NCBI GenBank assembly: GCA_947172415.1
Contig: OX359195.1
Coordinates: 7,743,001 to 7,807,000, forward strand
Direction of reading: 5' to 3'
DNA: 64,000 nt
DNA from: Chondrosia reniformis
Taxonomy: Eukaryota; Porifera; Demospongiae; Chondrillida; Chondrillidae
Shown here: positions 23,746-50,330 of the stretch, piece by piece
How positions within the stretch are numbered: the first letter of the stretch is position 1
Layout of the letters: every line of letters begins with the position of its first letter
Notes under the pieces: model-generated
What the model was told of the DNA's origin: nothing
Seen by the model: the letters and a program-made list of their open reading frames with translations, nothing else
Database searches by the model: none
Translations under genes and position numbers: made by a program

Positions 23746-26700
23746 GAGCAAGTAGAATGGATCATTGGGACTTCAGCGCCATCTCTCATCAATTAAAATT
23801 AATACTTCATTTCAATTCATCAATATCCACATTTCTTAATTCATAAACTATTTTTAGTGCAATTTTGTGTACTCTCAAATATATATTTATGACTCCCTCA
23901 ATCCACATACAGTTGGTTTTATGTCCTGTAAATTATTGAATTTTATAATGTACGTAGATGTTAAATTTATACAAGTATACCAATGAATGTCACAAGTTGT
24001 GGTTTCGAGTGTACTTCCATCACTCGCACAAGATGTACGGGTACATGACTGAAATTCACATCTAACAATGTTGAAATCATCACAGCAATTGGTATCAACT
24101 TGCTAGTTGAAAGAGGTGTAGCGTATGCAGGATGTTTGATGCTAATACTACGTCTTACACACTGTATAATAGTCAAACACAAAACTGAGAGTCCCTACGC
24201 ATAACAGACAAGGGTCATTAGTAAATCAATTGCACTGTCAATGTGACAGCATGTACACCTGCTCAAGCTACTGATGATACAGTTTGTTTTCTCGACAACC
24301 TTCACTTGCACTCCTTGAATAGCCAAACTTTGGAACTTCTATGCTGTTATCGGAAAACCCTACATAGACGAATACAAATCTATAAGCAATCGGTCACCTG
24401 TACATACAATTGGTGAACAAGAACTCATACGTAGCTCTAGAGCGCTGTTAAGCTTTTTAGCTTCTCACAACACGTCCCACAAGTGTGTGGAAACATGTTA
24501 AAACGCCATTTCAGCACTTTAGTGGGTACTTCTGTTCAAATGGACTGAAGGCTATGCACAGTACATCTGTTCATTGTGAATAGGTAAGTAAAGTATATTG
24601 TTGCATGATTCTGTTACTTTTTTAAGTCAAAGATTAATAAAAGGATTGCTTATGCCAATTTATGTTGTGCATGGTATACCAATCTATGTATGTACATACA
24701 TATATTGACAGTCACTGAGGGCCAGTCAGATAGCTAGCTTCCTGTAACAGTGACATGTTTGACATCACCCCACCCAATATGGGAAGGGGGATAAAATGTT
24801 GGATAAATTTCTAAAACAAAGGAAGAGTGGGAAATGAGGAAAGGTAGTTCATCATTCCAAGAAGGAAGGCTGCCAGGTCAGTCTCATCTTTTAAGGAGAT
24901 GCAAACTTATAATTTGTCTAGAAGCATACTATAAGTAGACGAATGAATTCATTCTAAGGTCATCACTCTAAAACTTCCTCAAGGTTCCAATTTCCAGTGA
25001 AACTCGGATACCATATTGAATATTACAATTCCTATTCTTAACATAGGTACATACGTACACCTAATCTACATACATATGTATATACAAAGATTTGCCTTTG
25101 GTAAGTTTCTTCAGCTCAACATTAGGGAAGTTTACAACAAAAGGCTTCACACAAGAAGGCTGCTATATGTATATATAAGATATATGTCTTCAGTAGATAT
25201 GCAGCTGTTAAATTGGTTAGATGACATTTAATGAGCTATAGCATTAATAACCTGATTGTCTGTCAAGAGACATTTTAACTAAAGGAAAAACACAAACTTG
25301 GTAAACACTGAACTTGTACAAAGAAAGTAACATTCTCAGGCATCTAGTCAATAACTCTCTTGCACTGGCTGAATAGAGGAAAGACTAATAATTCCTCTCA
25401 TAGTAACACATGTTCATGATACAGTTTCTCTCTCCATATATATGTACACACATGTTTATGGTGAAAATGGCAGTCCACTGTCAGAATAACATACTTATGT
25501 GGCCATGGAAGGGAGTTTCAATGCAGTATTGACAAATAGAACCCTTAAAAGCTAGGAATGAACAATGCCATACTAGTGTAATGATTATAAGGCTCTCAAC
25601 TAATCACATAGTAACATACAGATGGGGTGCTAAATGTATACATACAGAAGTAATATAAATTTGTCATAGAATACTAAAGGCAAACAATTTGCAATGAATA
25701 ACAGATCTTACTGGCACAGACATAAGAATCTAAAGTAACCCCATCTTATGGCAATCTTTATAAATGAAACCTTGATAGCAAGGAGATCCTACAACTGAAT
25801 GACTAAGGTGATTTCTTTATATTGACAAGTCATTAGCATAAACATCAAGTGACTGAATACATTTCAGAGTGCATATAAAATGGCTGCCAACTAAAGAGAG
25901 GTGACAACCCAACTTCCTCTATCTAGTTATATTATAGGTACATAAGTACAGGAGGTTAATCCCACTAAGGGAATAACAGCTGGCCAACAGTGCTTTATAA
26001 GGCATCTTGTAAGGCATCTTGTTCTAAACAGAAGAGAGACTGTTATATGTTGGCATATTTGATATGCTGCACTTAGGTTCTGTCCATATATAGGGTCAGA
26101 ACTCACACTTATAAACATATGGTGGAACTACTGAAAATGTATCAAATATAACCTTATTGTGTCAGTATGGCATGAAAAATGAAATTAAATGGAGTGACGT
26201 CATCACTACAGACCCCGCAAAAATACATGGGTATTACTGGCTACAGATGAAATTCTATGTTCATATTGGGAAACTAGCATCAATTCCTCTTAGAGTATAT
26301 ATAGAATATGACAACACAATCTGAATCAGCTCTAAACAGGACATGAAATTATATTTACCGGTTACAGTAACGAACTTAGAAATCCCTTGATGACAGGGGC
26401 AATTACCATTGTACTGTGATTAGTCTACTCACAGGAGATGATGACATTGGTACATTCACTATAGCAATGCTGAAAAGTAGTTACTGTTTTGAATGGTTAA
26501 TAACTAAAGCTACATACCAAGTGCATACAAACAAACATATCTAAAGGAAACTATAATTTTGTAATAAATAAAGACAGACACATAAAGCAGTGGGCTCTGT
26601 ACAGCTTGACCAACTCCCAACCACAAGGTGGTTACGTAGCATAACAAACCCTTATCATAAGGAGTGATTCAAGAGGTGTACTAGACCGTGGAGAATTAAT

Positions 26701-27237
26701 TAGGGAACTGGAGAAGTGGTATCAATGTCTACAACCACACCAGTCTTGTGGTTAGTAAGATAAAAAGTACAGAAGGAAACGAGGCATTAAATAAAACAAA
26801 GCCTCAAGGGTGGTCAAGGACCTTACTAAAGATGAACAAACTAACCGTGACTAATAGTCATTTTTGAGATGAAACAGATTAGATTCCATTCCTCAGAACA
26901 GGCACTTACATACACATGACAGTCAATGAAGTGTGTTCAGATCAAAAAGATAGTTAACCATTATAGTCATGACAAATGGGAGAATGTCTTCCTGAGGTGA
27001 GAAAACCATTCTCAAATATTAATCTAATAATCTTCATTTTTCTCATTTGACAATATATAGACTGTCCATGCCAGAGCAAGAGTAACAAATTTAATATTAG
27101 TGTACACAAACACTGAATGGACATAACACTCAGCCATTGGGAAACTTTTATCACATATCCATATTACAATACACACGTACCTATGCATACCATTATATAT
27201 AAATGAATACTGTAATACAAATGAATGTACAAGAGTT
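23746..27237. other. Intergenic region between the TGF-beta ligand and PASK genes
   Basis: About 3.5 kb. No exon with both coding character and splice sites was found. It holds the 3' UTRs of two convergent genes and short tandem duplications such as AAGGCATCTTGT near 26000. Confidence 0.5.
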
Positions 27238-40702
<13,465 letters not shown>

Positions 40703-40851
40703 AATGTATGCTTCGTATTGTTGTGCTTCAAACAGCCGCCATATTTTGGAGGGAACTGGTTGCCCGGTAACATGACCACATGGATAACTGGGAAAGACCC
40801 TTTGGTGAAATAATGTCTACGCCAGTGCAATGATCGTGAGAAACATTTTTT
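40703..40851. promoter_or_regulatory. 149-bp bidirectional promoter between PASK and PAIP1
   Basis: Divergent ATGs at 40702 (minus) and 40852 (plus). Contains GCCGCCAT at about 40735, the reverse complement of a YY1-type ATGGCGGC site, and no TATA box. Confidence 0.65.
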
Positions 40852-43800
40852 ATGACTGACTTGGCAAAGGAATTAGGTTTAAGGCAACCTTTAGAGGAAA
40901 GTATTAAGGAGATACGTCGCTTAGCTGAAGAGTTAGGCAGGCAAACAACAAAGATGAGCGGCGACCCTGATTCTCAGACAATATATTATGGACAAGGAGA
41001 AAAACCCAACTTGTCCACCGAGACAAAGGAGGAAACGTCACCTTCTCCGCAAACTGCTTCTGAAGAGCCACAAAGCGTCACGCCTACTCCTCTTGAGGAG
41101 AGTAAGGCTGAAAACTCCAAGTTGAATCCAAACTCGAAGCCATTTGTACCTCCGCAGACCTCAAAATTAAATGTTAATGCTACTCCATTTATACCACTCC
41201 AAGAAGTTTTTGTAAGAGGAAGATTTGTTGCTAAGCTGCTGTAACCCCTCCATACATTGTTGTCAACTTGTTTGCCCATGCCACAGATCACTTAGACCCT
41301 TTAACAATCCAGCTGTCTTTTCTTTATTTAATTAAACTTTCTATCTAGATACTAGAAAAAATTGAAATGCTATTGAATTATTTTCTTTTTGTGATAAATA
41401 ATAGTTAACTGAAGAGGAATTGGTCAGTTATGCTACAGCCACTATTAGCAAGGCAGCCATGGACCCCAGTGCACTTGACCCAATGAAGGATCACATCATA
41501 GTCAGCATGCACGCTTTGGGTGAAGTACAACAGTCAACTCTTGAGGAAATGGCCAATGAGATTGTAGAACTGGTAAATCTGATTTTCTAGTGATTATCTC
41601 ATACAGCCTGGCCTGTGCGTCAACTCCCTTCATACAGACGTATGTACATCTAATGATTCAGTTGGGCATTAATTGCCATATGCATCACTTTAATGAATAT
41701 ATGTATGTTTAAATAATTTAGGAATATAGCCCTGAATCTATTCAGGGTTGCATAGAAGGGGGTAGGGGGCGTCCCCCTAGGATTGATTTTGCCCCCCCTC
41801 CCAGTGCATGCAGCTCTGACGCTATTTGTCCTTATATGGTACTATATAGTTAATTGTTTTTATTGTTAAATGTTACTGCTGTGTTATATGTATGTATGTA
41901 ACTTGTAAGTTGAGGATTTTATTGGATCTGTGTATGCAGGGTTTGTCAAACATTGAGCTCGCCTATACCACTGGCAGACTAGTCGAAGAACTCTGCAATG
42001 ATCCAAAGATTGTAATACGAACGTTGTTCCTTAAAAAGTAAACTGCAAATGCTCACATGTGTAAAATTAGAGTGTATTAAATGCTGGCACTATTACATGA
42101 AATTGCATGTGTTATATATTGTCCAATTAGATTGAATCTTGAGGCACAAGAGGCTGCTAAGAAACCAGTTGAAGAGATTCTTGGTGTTACAAGTTTAATA
42201 GCTGAATTCTACATAAGAATTTTAATAGTGAGCCAGTATACTATGATAATAGTCTATAGGAAAATTAGTATGCATAAATGGAGCATTTCTGTGGCAATTG
42301 TAACTAGTTATAACCAGCTACGTATCTGCGTTCAATTGGTCCTTTTTGTCTTGCCCACATCATGAGAAACATTACTTGTGGTTTTATTATCACTTCAATT
42401 ATGTATACTTTGTTTTGTAAACTTAGAAAGGGAAACACATGTATCCTCTGAAGAAGGCTTTGCTTGAAAACTTAATTAGGTTGCTAGACAGTGAGAAGGA
42501 GGAGCTAGTTCAAGTGGCTTGCAGGTTGCTGAAGGTACAAAGTACAAAGTGTGCATATTGCCAGACTTGTATGTGTAACAGCTGGAGCTCAGAGAAGTGA
42601 TATGATTCATTTGATAGGCCCTAACAGGTTACATTATCAAATTTAAATGGAACTGAGGGCTAATATTATTATACGTACGTATGCTTACAAAGTTGTGAAG
42701 TACAGTATAATATTAATCTAGATACATACCTACGTACGTATGTAGTTGGCAGGACCCATTATAGAGAAGGCCACAAGAGAGGTAGAAATTGATAAACTAA
42801 TTAAAAAGCTTCAAAACCTTAAGACTTTTAGCAAGTAAGTCCCTTTGAGAACTATAAGCTACCCTTCACACGAGTGTCCTTCTTGTGTTGTTAGGCAAAC
42901 ATCGAACCTCATTTCTCATATCATACTTTTGAGGAAGTCCAATTGGGGGTATTCCCAGCAGTCAAGTGCCATGGCAACCGAACCACCCCATGAAACATAT
43001 GTGGTATGTGTATGTATGTATATGTGTGTTTGAATATGGAAGATGCAGCCCATAATATAGCAATTGTGTTCATAACTATATATATATTATATTGTGTTTT
43101 AAGCATAAGTAGTGTGTCAGATCCTGTGGTACATTTAGCTCCATTCCCTAATCCCTCCCCCCAGGATGAGAATGGTACTACATTTTTTAGTGTTGAGAAA
43201 ACAAAACAACTCACAAAAGGTAATCCTCTCTTCTCATTCCCATTTATTTGATTTGCCTTCTGAAATGGGTCTTTAGCTAATTTAAATGCAAACTGATTTT
43301 AGGTGATCACTTTATTAAGGACATCAACGTGGTTATATAGATTAACCTTTTGGATGGTACTATCTGAATTGTTAATAAATTCTACTCCAAACTTTTGACC
43401 CAATCTATATGATCTTTATTAATGGATTTAATAAACAATGCAATTTGAGATTCATTATATCTGTGTTTCACTGTACGTACATATATTAGTATCTAAACTT
43501 ACGCATAACATTAGGTGTTTCTGTAGATTGGTCCGAGTTCATGGATGCCCATGGAAAGGCCTACACTGACTTACAGCTTGATCCAAAGTTAGTATAAGAA
43601 GAATAGTAAACATTTTACTGGTTTAACAATATTTATGCTAATTTATACATGTACCATGCACAGGAAATGTGCTAATTTATACATGTACCACACACAGGAA
43701 ATGTGCTAATTTATACATGTACCACACACACAGGAAATGTGCTAATTTATACATGTACCACACACGATAATGCTGTTATGGAAATGAAGATATATCCATT

Positions 43801-43946
43801 GGATATGTATCATTCATGCATGCAGTGAAGAAGAACAGATTGAAATTGAAACAGAATATGAGCAGTTCCTGGAAGATGAACAGAACCACTACGCAGGCTT
43901 GTTCTACTTTTTGAATGATGAAGAAGATGATGATCGTGATGCTTGA
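40852..43946 (+). CDS. PAIP1: Poly(A)-binding-protein-interacting protein 1 (PAM2 + MIF4G)
   Basis: Ten exons: 40852-41211, 41405-41572, 41940-42037, 42131-42227, 42427-42534, 42746-42834, 42895-43003, 43165-43219, 43515-43587, 43826-43946; phases agree, 425 residues (vertebrate PAIP1 479). Exon 1 holds two PAM2-like motifs, SKLNPNSKPFVP (89-100) and SKLNVNATPFIP (104-115), the PABP MLLE-binding signature. A helical MIF4G-like region follows (from MKDHIIVSMHALGEVQ to LLRKSNWG; the latter matches the end of the PAIP1 fold), then an acidic C-terminus (EEEQIEIETEYEQFLEDE and FLNDEEDDDRDA) that in PAIP1 also contacts PABP. It should promote translation initiation in the cytoplasm by bridging PABP and eIF4A/eIF3. 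The two tandem PAM2-like motifs are unusual. Confidence 0.85.
43640..43765 (+). repeat. Short tandem repeat in PAIP1 intron 9
   Basis: About four copies of a roughly 33-bp unit with GTGCTAATTTATACATGTAC followed by CACACACAGGAAAT. Confidence 0.85.
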
Positions 43947-44269
43947 TATAGTGATTATAACTGATGTTCATTTTCAAAACAATATTTCACATACACCACT
44001 CGAATAATCCACCCTTTCCTGTCATCTTAATTTGCCTACTTTGATATATATTCTCTGTGTCATATTCATATTATATATACCATGCATGTTATATGCAGAG
44101 AGTGACAACAGTACTAATATATGTAACAAGCTCTGAATATGCAAGTTATATGCACACACTGAGAAATATTTTGATGAAAAAGCTAGCAGTTCCTTAAGTG
44201 TTTACCTATATGTAAATGCAGCTTCAAAAACGTGTATGCGTGTAATTCCCTTGAAGCTCGGATCGATCA

Positions 44270-44852
44270 TCACCATATATTCACCATTATAAACATCAAA
44301 AGAGAGACTATCATTCCTGTGGCAGCCTTTTCTCTCACATCTGAAGGTACCTATAATATGCAAAAACTCCTGTGAAGGATCTATATATATATTACACTAG
44401 CCCAAAATTTGTACCAATATACGTAGAGCATTTAAAGTATTATTTCAAATGTATTATATACTACAAGGAATGTCTTAATCATGTATCATGCATGCCGCCT
44501 GATCCAGTGGAAAGAAGAGAAGGAAGAGAAAACTCTTGTATCCTCATCCTTAAGTGCCGTGCTCCTATGCTAACTTCAAATTTCTCTGACAGTTCACCTT
44601 CTACCTTCACCTGGCACCATGTACCTGAGTACATCTGCTCAATCAGCCTCCCTATTTTTGCTGGTACACCATACCTCTGCAAAACTGTCATCAAGGCCCT
44701 TCTGTTGACTGAGTCATATGCCTTGGTGAAATCAATGAAGCCCAGCTAATGTCCCAATGATGCTCCAAAGCCTTCTCTATTAGTTGCCTAACTGCCCGGA
44801 TCTGGTCTGCTGTGCCTCTTCCCTCTCTATAAAGCCACACTGTCCTTGAGCA

Positions 44853-44884
<32 letters not shown>

Positions 44885-46936
44885 GTCTCATGAAAAATAT
44901 ACACTACATGTATATAACTTTAAAGACAATTCAAAACTTTAAAATGTATTGCACATAACCCCCCATGTTTGGGACATGTTCATAAATGTATTTGTATATA
45001 TAGATTGATTGAATGATTTGTCTTAATATCTTGTATGTGTATACATCATACTTGGCATATAGTGATTATAGATTATGTATGTATACTTACAGAAGATACA
45101 CTTTCACAGAATCCAGGATTATCTACAGTACAGTTGTTATAAAACTGCTTAAGTATTTCTTCTTGTCTGGGCCTTTCCCCAAGTGGACTATATACAAGAT
45201 ATATCATTTTACACACATACGTATATAGCAGTTAACCATGCACATACTTGTTGTGTATAATGTGTGTTTATGTGTGTCAGTTAGCTATTGTATGTTGCAT
45301 GCATGTCACCAAGTTACAAGGGACGCCTATATAATATATACCTTGAGTAATATTTTTCAGCATTATTGAAACAGCATCCTAATTTATATGTTGCTTGCTT
45401 AAGTTCCTGATAGTAAAGCAACACATTTATATAATACATGTATTCAACTCTAAAGATATAAATGTAGACAGTAATATAGTTTTGGATCTGGTGAAGAATG
45501 TATGTTAAACAATATGGTTAATTGATTACTGTTTAATTATCAGTAATTAACAGAGAAGTGTCTTTTGTGTATGGCTTCATAAACTGAAACATATAGATAG
45601 TGCAGTATAGGCTTAACAAAGACAAACTGTATGGTCTACATGTTACTATGTTATTTTCAGACTATAGCAGTGGCCCTACAGTCTACCGTGGCAACGTTAA
45701 CCTTTTTTGCTCCTTCATCTGTTATGCATATATATGTAGTAAATACACGCCACTGCTCATTTTAGTGAGGATGAATGTAATGATCAATTATATTCTAAAG
45801 ATTACATTTTGACATCTGGAAGAACAGGTTCCATTTTGTTCCACTTCAGAAAAACACAATGATATATTTGACTACATAAAAATCATATTCGGACAAAGTT
45901 ATATAAACTTTGTTTCAGTATACATACATACATACATATATATATAGAGTGGGCATACCAATATATATATATATATATATTAGAGATAAGGGTATATATG
46001 CATTGTATTACATATATACTTACCAAAAGGTAACCATCTGTTGAAAAAATAACAACACAGAATTGACCTTTGGATTGCACGCAGTAGATATTCCTAATTA
46101 TTTCCTTAATTTGCTCAATTCTAGTTTTTCTAACCATATTGTACTCTTCATCACCAGGCTGCAGAAAAACAGTTACACATGTCATTCAATCATGAATATA
46201 TACAATACATTTCCAGATGAATTTTAACATACAATTTATCTCTCAGACCTAGATATATCAATTATACAATCTAAATATTTTGAATGTGTTATTTTCATAC
46301 TTGAAGTCTATCTGCATGCACATGCACAATTCATGCATGAACCAAGGACTCACAAAAGATCAAGAAGAAGACAAAGATTCCTTTCAAAGGTCACTGATTA
46401 AAGGTGGAATTCCCAGAAACAGCTGTCTGGTCCAGTGGCCCATGCATGCAATGGAGAAGAGTTAAGGAGAAAACTCTTATATCCTAGCTTATGTTGAAAA
46501 ATGGCGTGTTAATGTATACCTACTTGTTCAAGAATACAAGCCTCATCTATATTTGACATCATGTCAATACATTTGGGTTGGCTACAGATATTTTGCCACA
46601 GATCAGTGTGATTAATTTCCTTTGTCACTCCAGTAACTATTCCATAATAATCAATGTTACCAAAACAACCTTCACCTTGCACTTTACGGAATGCATCTCT
46701 GCACATTGGTGAGGTAACATTATAGATCAAATTAATAGGACGCGTACGTTCAGTTGAAGGTGTGCTCGTGGAATTCTAAAAATAAATTGAGAAAACTTTG
46801 CCAGGTGTGCAAGAATATACATGCAATTGCATGTATTTTCATAGGCATGGTTGTGATACAATACCTCCATGAGTGCCATACAAACTAAGCCCATTGCCAT
46901 CCATATCACAAAGAGCACTGTTCTGTTCATCTTCAT
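44270..46936 (-). CDS. Secreted, probably GPI-anchored cysteine-rich protein, copy A (unknown family)
   Basis: Five exons: 46865-46936, 46524-46775, 46024-46158, 45091-45144, 44270-44350; every intron is phase 0 and the sum is 197 residues. A signal peptide starts MKMNRTVLFVIWMAMGLVC. The mature part has nine cysteines at about 49, 61, 88, 93, 104, 134, 142, 158 and 166, with landmarks DLWQNICSQPKCID and CVQSKGQFC, and sequons NST, NVT, NHT and NCT. The last exon ends in a hydrophobic stretch, GMIVSLLMFIMVNIW, followed at once by the stop, as in a GPI-attachment signal. No known domain is recognised. It is paralogous to copy B (50331-53200) and, by cysteine spacing, to the gene at 60418-61989. 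A LINE fragment sits in intron 4. GPI attachment is inference. Confidence 0.7.
44480..44860 (-). mobile_element. LINE reverse-transcriptase fragment in intron 4 of copy A
   Basis: Minus-strand frames give GTADQIRAVRQLIEKALEHH, then FIDFTKAYDSVNRRAL (the RT motif with the catalytic F-D-KAYD) and RYGVPAKIGRLIEQMYSGT. The frames are shifted relative to each other and there is a (CA)n run at 44850-44885, so it is dead. An almost identical piece is in copy B at 50540-50925, so it was present before the duplication. Confidence 0.8.
46370..46485 (-). mobile_element. Dispersed repeat copy (CCTATAGGGAACTAAACC family)
   Basis: Contains GGAATTCCCAGAAACAGCTG and the GGAGAAAACTCTTATATCC block. Other copies of this family, several partial: 14085-14210(+), 16780-16925(+), 32930-33025(-), 35755-35900(-), 36080-36115(+), 44495-44555(-), 50555-50615(-), 52430-52600(-), 52665-52760(-), 57215-57425(+), 60600-60780(+). 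A typical full copy is about 150-210 bp with no coding capacity. Confidence 0.75.
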
Positions 46937-47054
46937 ATATATGAAGCAAAGAGAGACAAGCAATTTATACTAAAAATTTCTACAAAAATAGTGAAGATGT
47001 AGGGATGGTTAGGTTTTGGTTTATTGTATGCATAATAATAAAGAAATATTAAAA

Positions 47055-47231
47055 ATTTTCTACAGAAGATGTAGGGATGGCACAAAAAGTACAGTAACAA
47101 GAAAGGGATGTTAGGGATATGGTGCTTGTATGATTCATGCACAGCTAGCTAATGCTTCACTGTGTAACATCCCTTTCTTGTTTCTGTATTTTTTGTGCCA
47201 TCCCTACATTTTCACTATTTTTTGTAGAAAG
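47055..47231. mobile_element. Fold-back (MITE-like) element 1
   Basis: Arms TTTTCTACA...GATGTAGGGATGGCACAA and its complement flank a TGATTCATGCACAGCTAG centre. It lies just upstream of the copy A start codon. The left arm is also present upstream of copy B. Confidence 0.8.
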
Positions 47232-47369
47232 ATTTTTGGGGCGCCACAGGCGCCCCTATATTGTTTTCAGAAATTATGTTAACGTATGGCTTCCTGTTCC
47301 TAGTCTTGTATATATATATACAGTGCAAGTTACAATATACAAAGGTAATCTAATATAATACTAGAGAAA

Positions 47370-47605
47370 AATAAAAATTTTCTACAAAAATAGTGAAGAT
47401 GTAGGGATGGCACAAAAAGCACATAAACAAGAAAGGGATGTTACACAGTGAAGCATTAGCTATATATGCATGAATCATACAACACCCTTGCTTGTAGGAT
47501 TCATGCATAGCTAATGCTTCACTGTGTAACATCCCTTTCTTGTTTATGTGCTTTTTGTGCCATCCCTACATCTTCACTATTTTTGTAGAAAATTTTTATT
47601 TTTCT
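47370..47605. mobile_element. Fold-back (MITE-like) element 2, almost perfect palindrome
   Basis: About 235 bp. The left half (AAAAATTTTCTACAAAAATA... to CATGAATCATAC) is repeated inverted in the right half with very few differences, with a loop of about 15 nt near 47485. Partial family members occur at 48588-48690 and 53283-53470. Confidence 0.9.
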
Positions 47606-47703
47606 CTAGTTTCTGTACTTTTTATGGAGCATAAGCTAGGAATTCGATTGTATTAAAACCCATTTTGGTTTCGCAATCTTCGACTGATTATGACGTCATT
47701 AAA

Positions 47704-47844
47704 ATGGCGAATTTATTGAGAAAATGTAATAAAGGAGCACAGAAGCGAGTTATAACCAAAAGTCATTGGCGCCTATTTATGCGCTCTAATGAAAAATGCA
47801 AGTTCGACGGCGTGCCCAAACAAGCATGCGGGCGGGGACGGTAA
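47704..47844 (+). CDS. Short ORF with a promoter-like CRE upstream (uncertain)
   Basis: 46 codons, basic and cysteine-containing (starts MANLLRKCNKGAQKR, ends ACGRGR). A perfect CRE, TGACGTCA, ends about 8 bp before the ATG, which sits in AAAATGGCG. It may be the first exon of a gene (a GACG|GTAAAC donor overlaps the stop) or a relic. No homology recognised. Confidence 0.25.
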   Translation: MANLLRKCNKGAQKRVITKSHWRLFMRSNEKCKFDGVPKQACGRGR

Positions 47845-47870
47845 ACTGGGAATCGAATTTGCCTGGCCTT

Positions 47871-48180
47871 AACAGCATCAGCTTCCTTACCATGAAAATT
47901 CCACGTCCCTCAGACGATCATGCACTTCTCCGCGAATCTTTCCTTTGAGCCTTGTATAGTGAGCAGTTTTATATATAAATCTCTGTGATATAATACGTAT
48001 ATAATTTATTATTACATATCACACACAGTAAGGATGCTGATTTGTACGTGAAGGAAATGTGCTGATTTACACATGATAGTGTTTTTTTTTTCTTTAATTT
48101 AATTAATAATAACTGAATTACAGCAAGTATTGTTGTTTTTGGAAACCGAAACACTGACACTGTAACATGTATACGTACCA
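47871..48180 (-). repeat. Three-copy repeat carrying an exon-like block (copy 1)
   Basis: Other copies are at about 48906-49250 and 54168-54350 (plus 54755-54870). On the minus strand each contains an open block, KIRGEVHDRLRDVEF, ending at a GTAAGG/GTAAAG donor. The three blocks differ by small indels (copy 3 lacks codons), so at most one could be functional. Flanking sequence includes GGAAATGTGCTGATTTACAC repeats. Confidence 0.55.
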
Positions 48181-50044
48181 AGAACTGAAATCAGTAAATA
48201 ATGGCCCGACCAGAATTGTAAACCATGCATGTAAAGTTATCACACTGCTGCACCTTGAGGGGATAAATGAGGAGTGGTCCTGCATGCGTGCCTTATATAT
48301 AACAAGTGATGTCTTAAATTATAAACAAGTGACTATACCGTTATATATTTATACATTGCATATATATACAGTACAAGTTACAATATACACTAAGGTAATC
48401 TATATACAGTATAAATAAATAATATAATATAATATAATATAAATAATTCATATGACTCCAGGAAAGAATATATATAGCAACAGAATGGGCATAGTATCAT
48501 AAGGTTTAGGGTATAAAACTCATTTTAAATTAAGGGATTTTTTATTTAGGTCTCTGTTTGGTAGAAAACGGAGGATTTTTCATATTCATGCACAGCTAAT
48601 GCTTCACTGTGTAAAATCCTTTTCTTGTTTCTGTATTTTTTGTGCCATCCCTATACATCTTCACAATTTTTGTAGAAAATTTGTATCATTTCTAGTTTCT
48701 GTACTTTAATGGAGCATGAGCTAGGAATTAGAGTTTTCTCTTAAATTACAATTTAATACCTTTTTTGGATTTATGATAGTGTTGTTTTTGTTAATCGAAA
48801 CACTGATCGACACTGCATACGTATATATATATATACCGTACTCTATATTCTCTCACGAATATTGGCAATGTTTTATCCTAGGGAAATCCTATAAAAACTG
48901 CCAGATCAATTAACAGCATCAGCTTCCTTACCATGTAAATTCCACGTCCCTCAGACGATCATGCACTTCTCCGCGAATCTTTAATTTCCTTTGAGTCTTG
49001 TATACTGAGCAGTTTATAAATCTCTGTGAATACGTATATAATTTATTATTATATATCACACACAGTAAGGATGCTGATTTTACGTGAAGGAAATGTGCTG
49101 ATTTACACATGATAGTGTTGTTTTTGGAAATCGAAACACGACACTGTATACGTACCATGCAGAAGGAAATGTGCTGATTTACACATGATATATAGTACTG
49201 TTTTTGGAAATCGAAATACTGACACTGTATACGCACCAAGAACTGAAATCAGTAAATAATGGCCTGACCAGATTTGCAATGATAAACAAGTGACTATATA
49301 GTATTATATATATATCTGTATTTTTCATATATATTATGCACTGTACTTATGTATCACTGTCTTGTTTTGTTACTATTTCTAGATGTGCCAGTCACTATCA
49401 CAGGCACAGCTACCTCTGCTTCTAACTTGATTTTTAAATGTTTTTATTTATATTAAAGCTATAGATACGTATGTGTATATAGATGAGTAGTGTCAGCTGT
49501 GACTGTCATGGCTATATAGTCCAATTAACAATTAGAACAATTAAATAAATATTTTTCCAATTTTCATTTCTTTCACAATCGAGCATAATGTTGCATTTGT
49601 AGTTAATCATCCTTATAGCTTGGTTTACAGTGCATTTCAGGTAATTATATAACCCCTCTGAAGCGTAATCATGTCTATTCTTCTACAAGAACCCAATTAT
49701 TATTAATGATAACAATATTAATTTCATGAGATTTTCATATGTGGTATGTATATGTATGTATATGTGTGTTTGAATATGGAAGATGCAGCCCATAATATAG
49801 CAATTGTGTTCATAACTATATATATTAAACATAAGTAGTGTGTTTTACGTACGTATGTATATACTATATATAAACAGATCCTGTGGTACATTTAGCTCCA
49901 TTCCCTAATCATAACTGATGTTCATTTTCAAAACAATATTTCACATACACCACTCAAATAATCTGCCCTTTCCTGTCATCTTAATTTGCCTACTTTGATT
50001 TATATTCTCAGTGTCATATTCATATTATATATATATACCATGCA

Positions 50045-50215
50045 TGTTATATGTAGAGAGTGACAACAGTATATATGTAACAAGCTCTGAATATGCATGT
50101 TATATGTAGAGAGTGACAACAGTAATATATGTAACAAGCTCTGAATATGCATGTTATATGTAGAGAGTGACAACAGTAATATATGTAACAAGCTCTGAAT
50201 ATGCAAGTTAAATGC
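50045..50215 (+). repeat. Tandem repeat, three copies of about 57-60 bp
   Basis: Unit begins ATGCATGTTATATGTAGAGA and ends in AACAAGCTCTGAAT. Copy A (44085-44150) has only one unit, so the array expanded after duplication. Confidence 0.85.
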
Positions 50216-50330
50216 ACACACTGAGAAATATTTTGATGAAAAAGCTAGCAGTTCCTTAAGTGTTTACCTACTATAAATGCAGCTTCAAAAACATGTATGC
50301 GTGTAATTCCCTTGAAGCTCGGATCGATCA

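Noticed and set aside
25927..26118. Minus-strand ORF as a possible last PASK exon
   Set aside because: A closer exon at 27238-27260 fits the phase after a 78-nt intron and gives a stop; the 25.9-kb ORF has no homology.
44200..44350. Alternative reading of the copy A last exon giving RCERKGCHRND and an end in AAFTYR
   Set aside because: It would need a phase shift; exon 4 ends in phase 0, and the phase-0 reading ends in a hydrophobic tail like that of the third family member.
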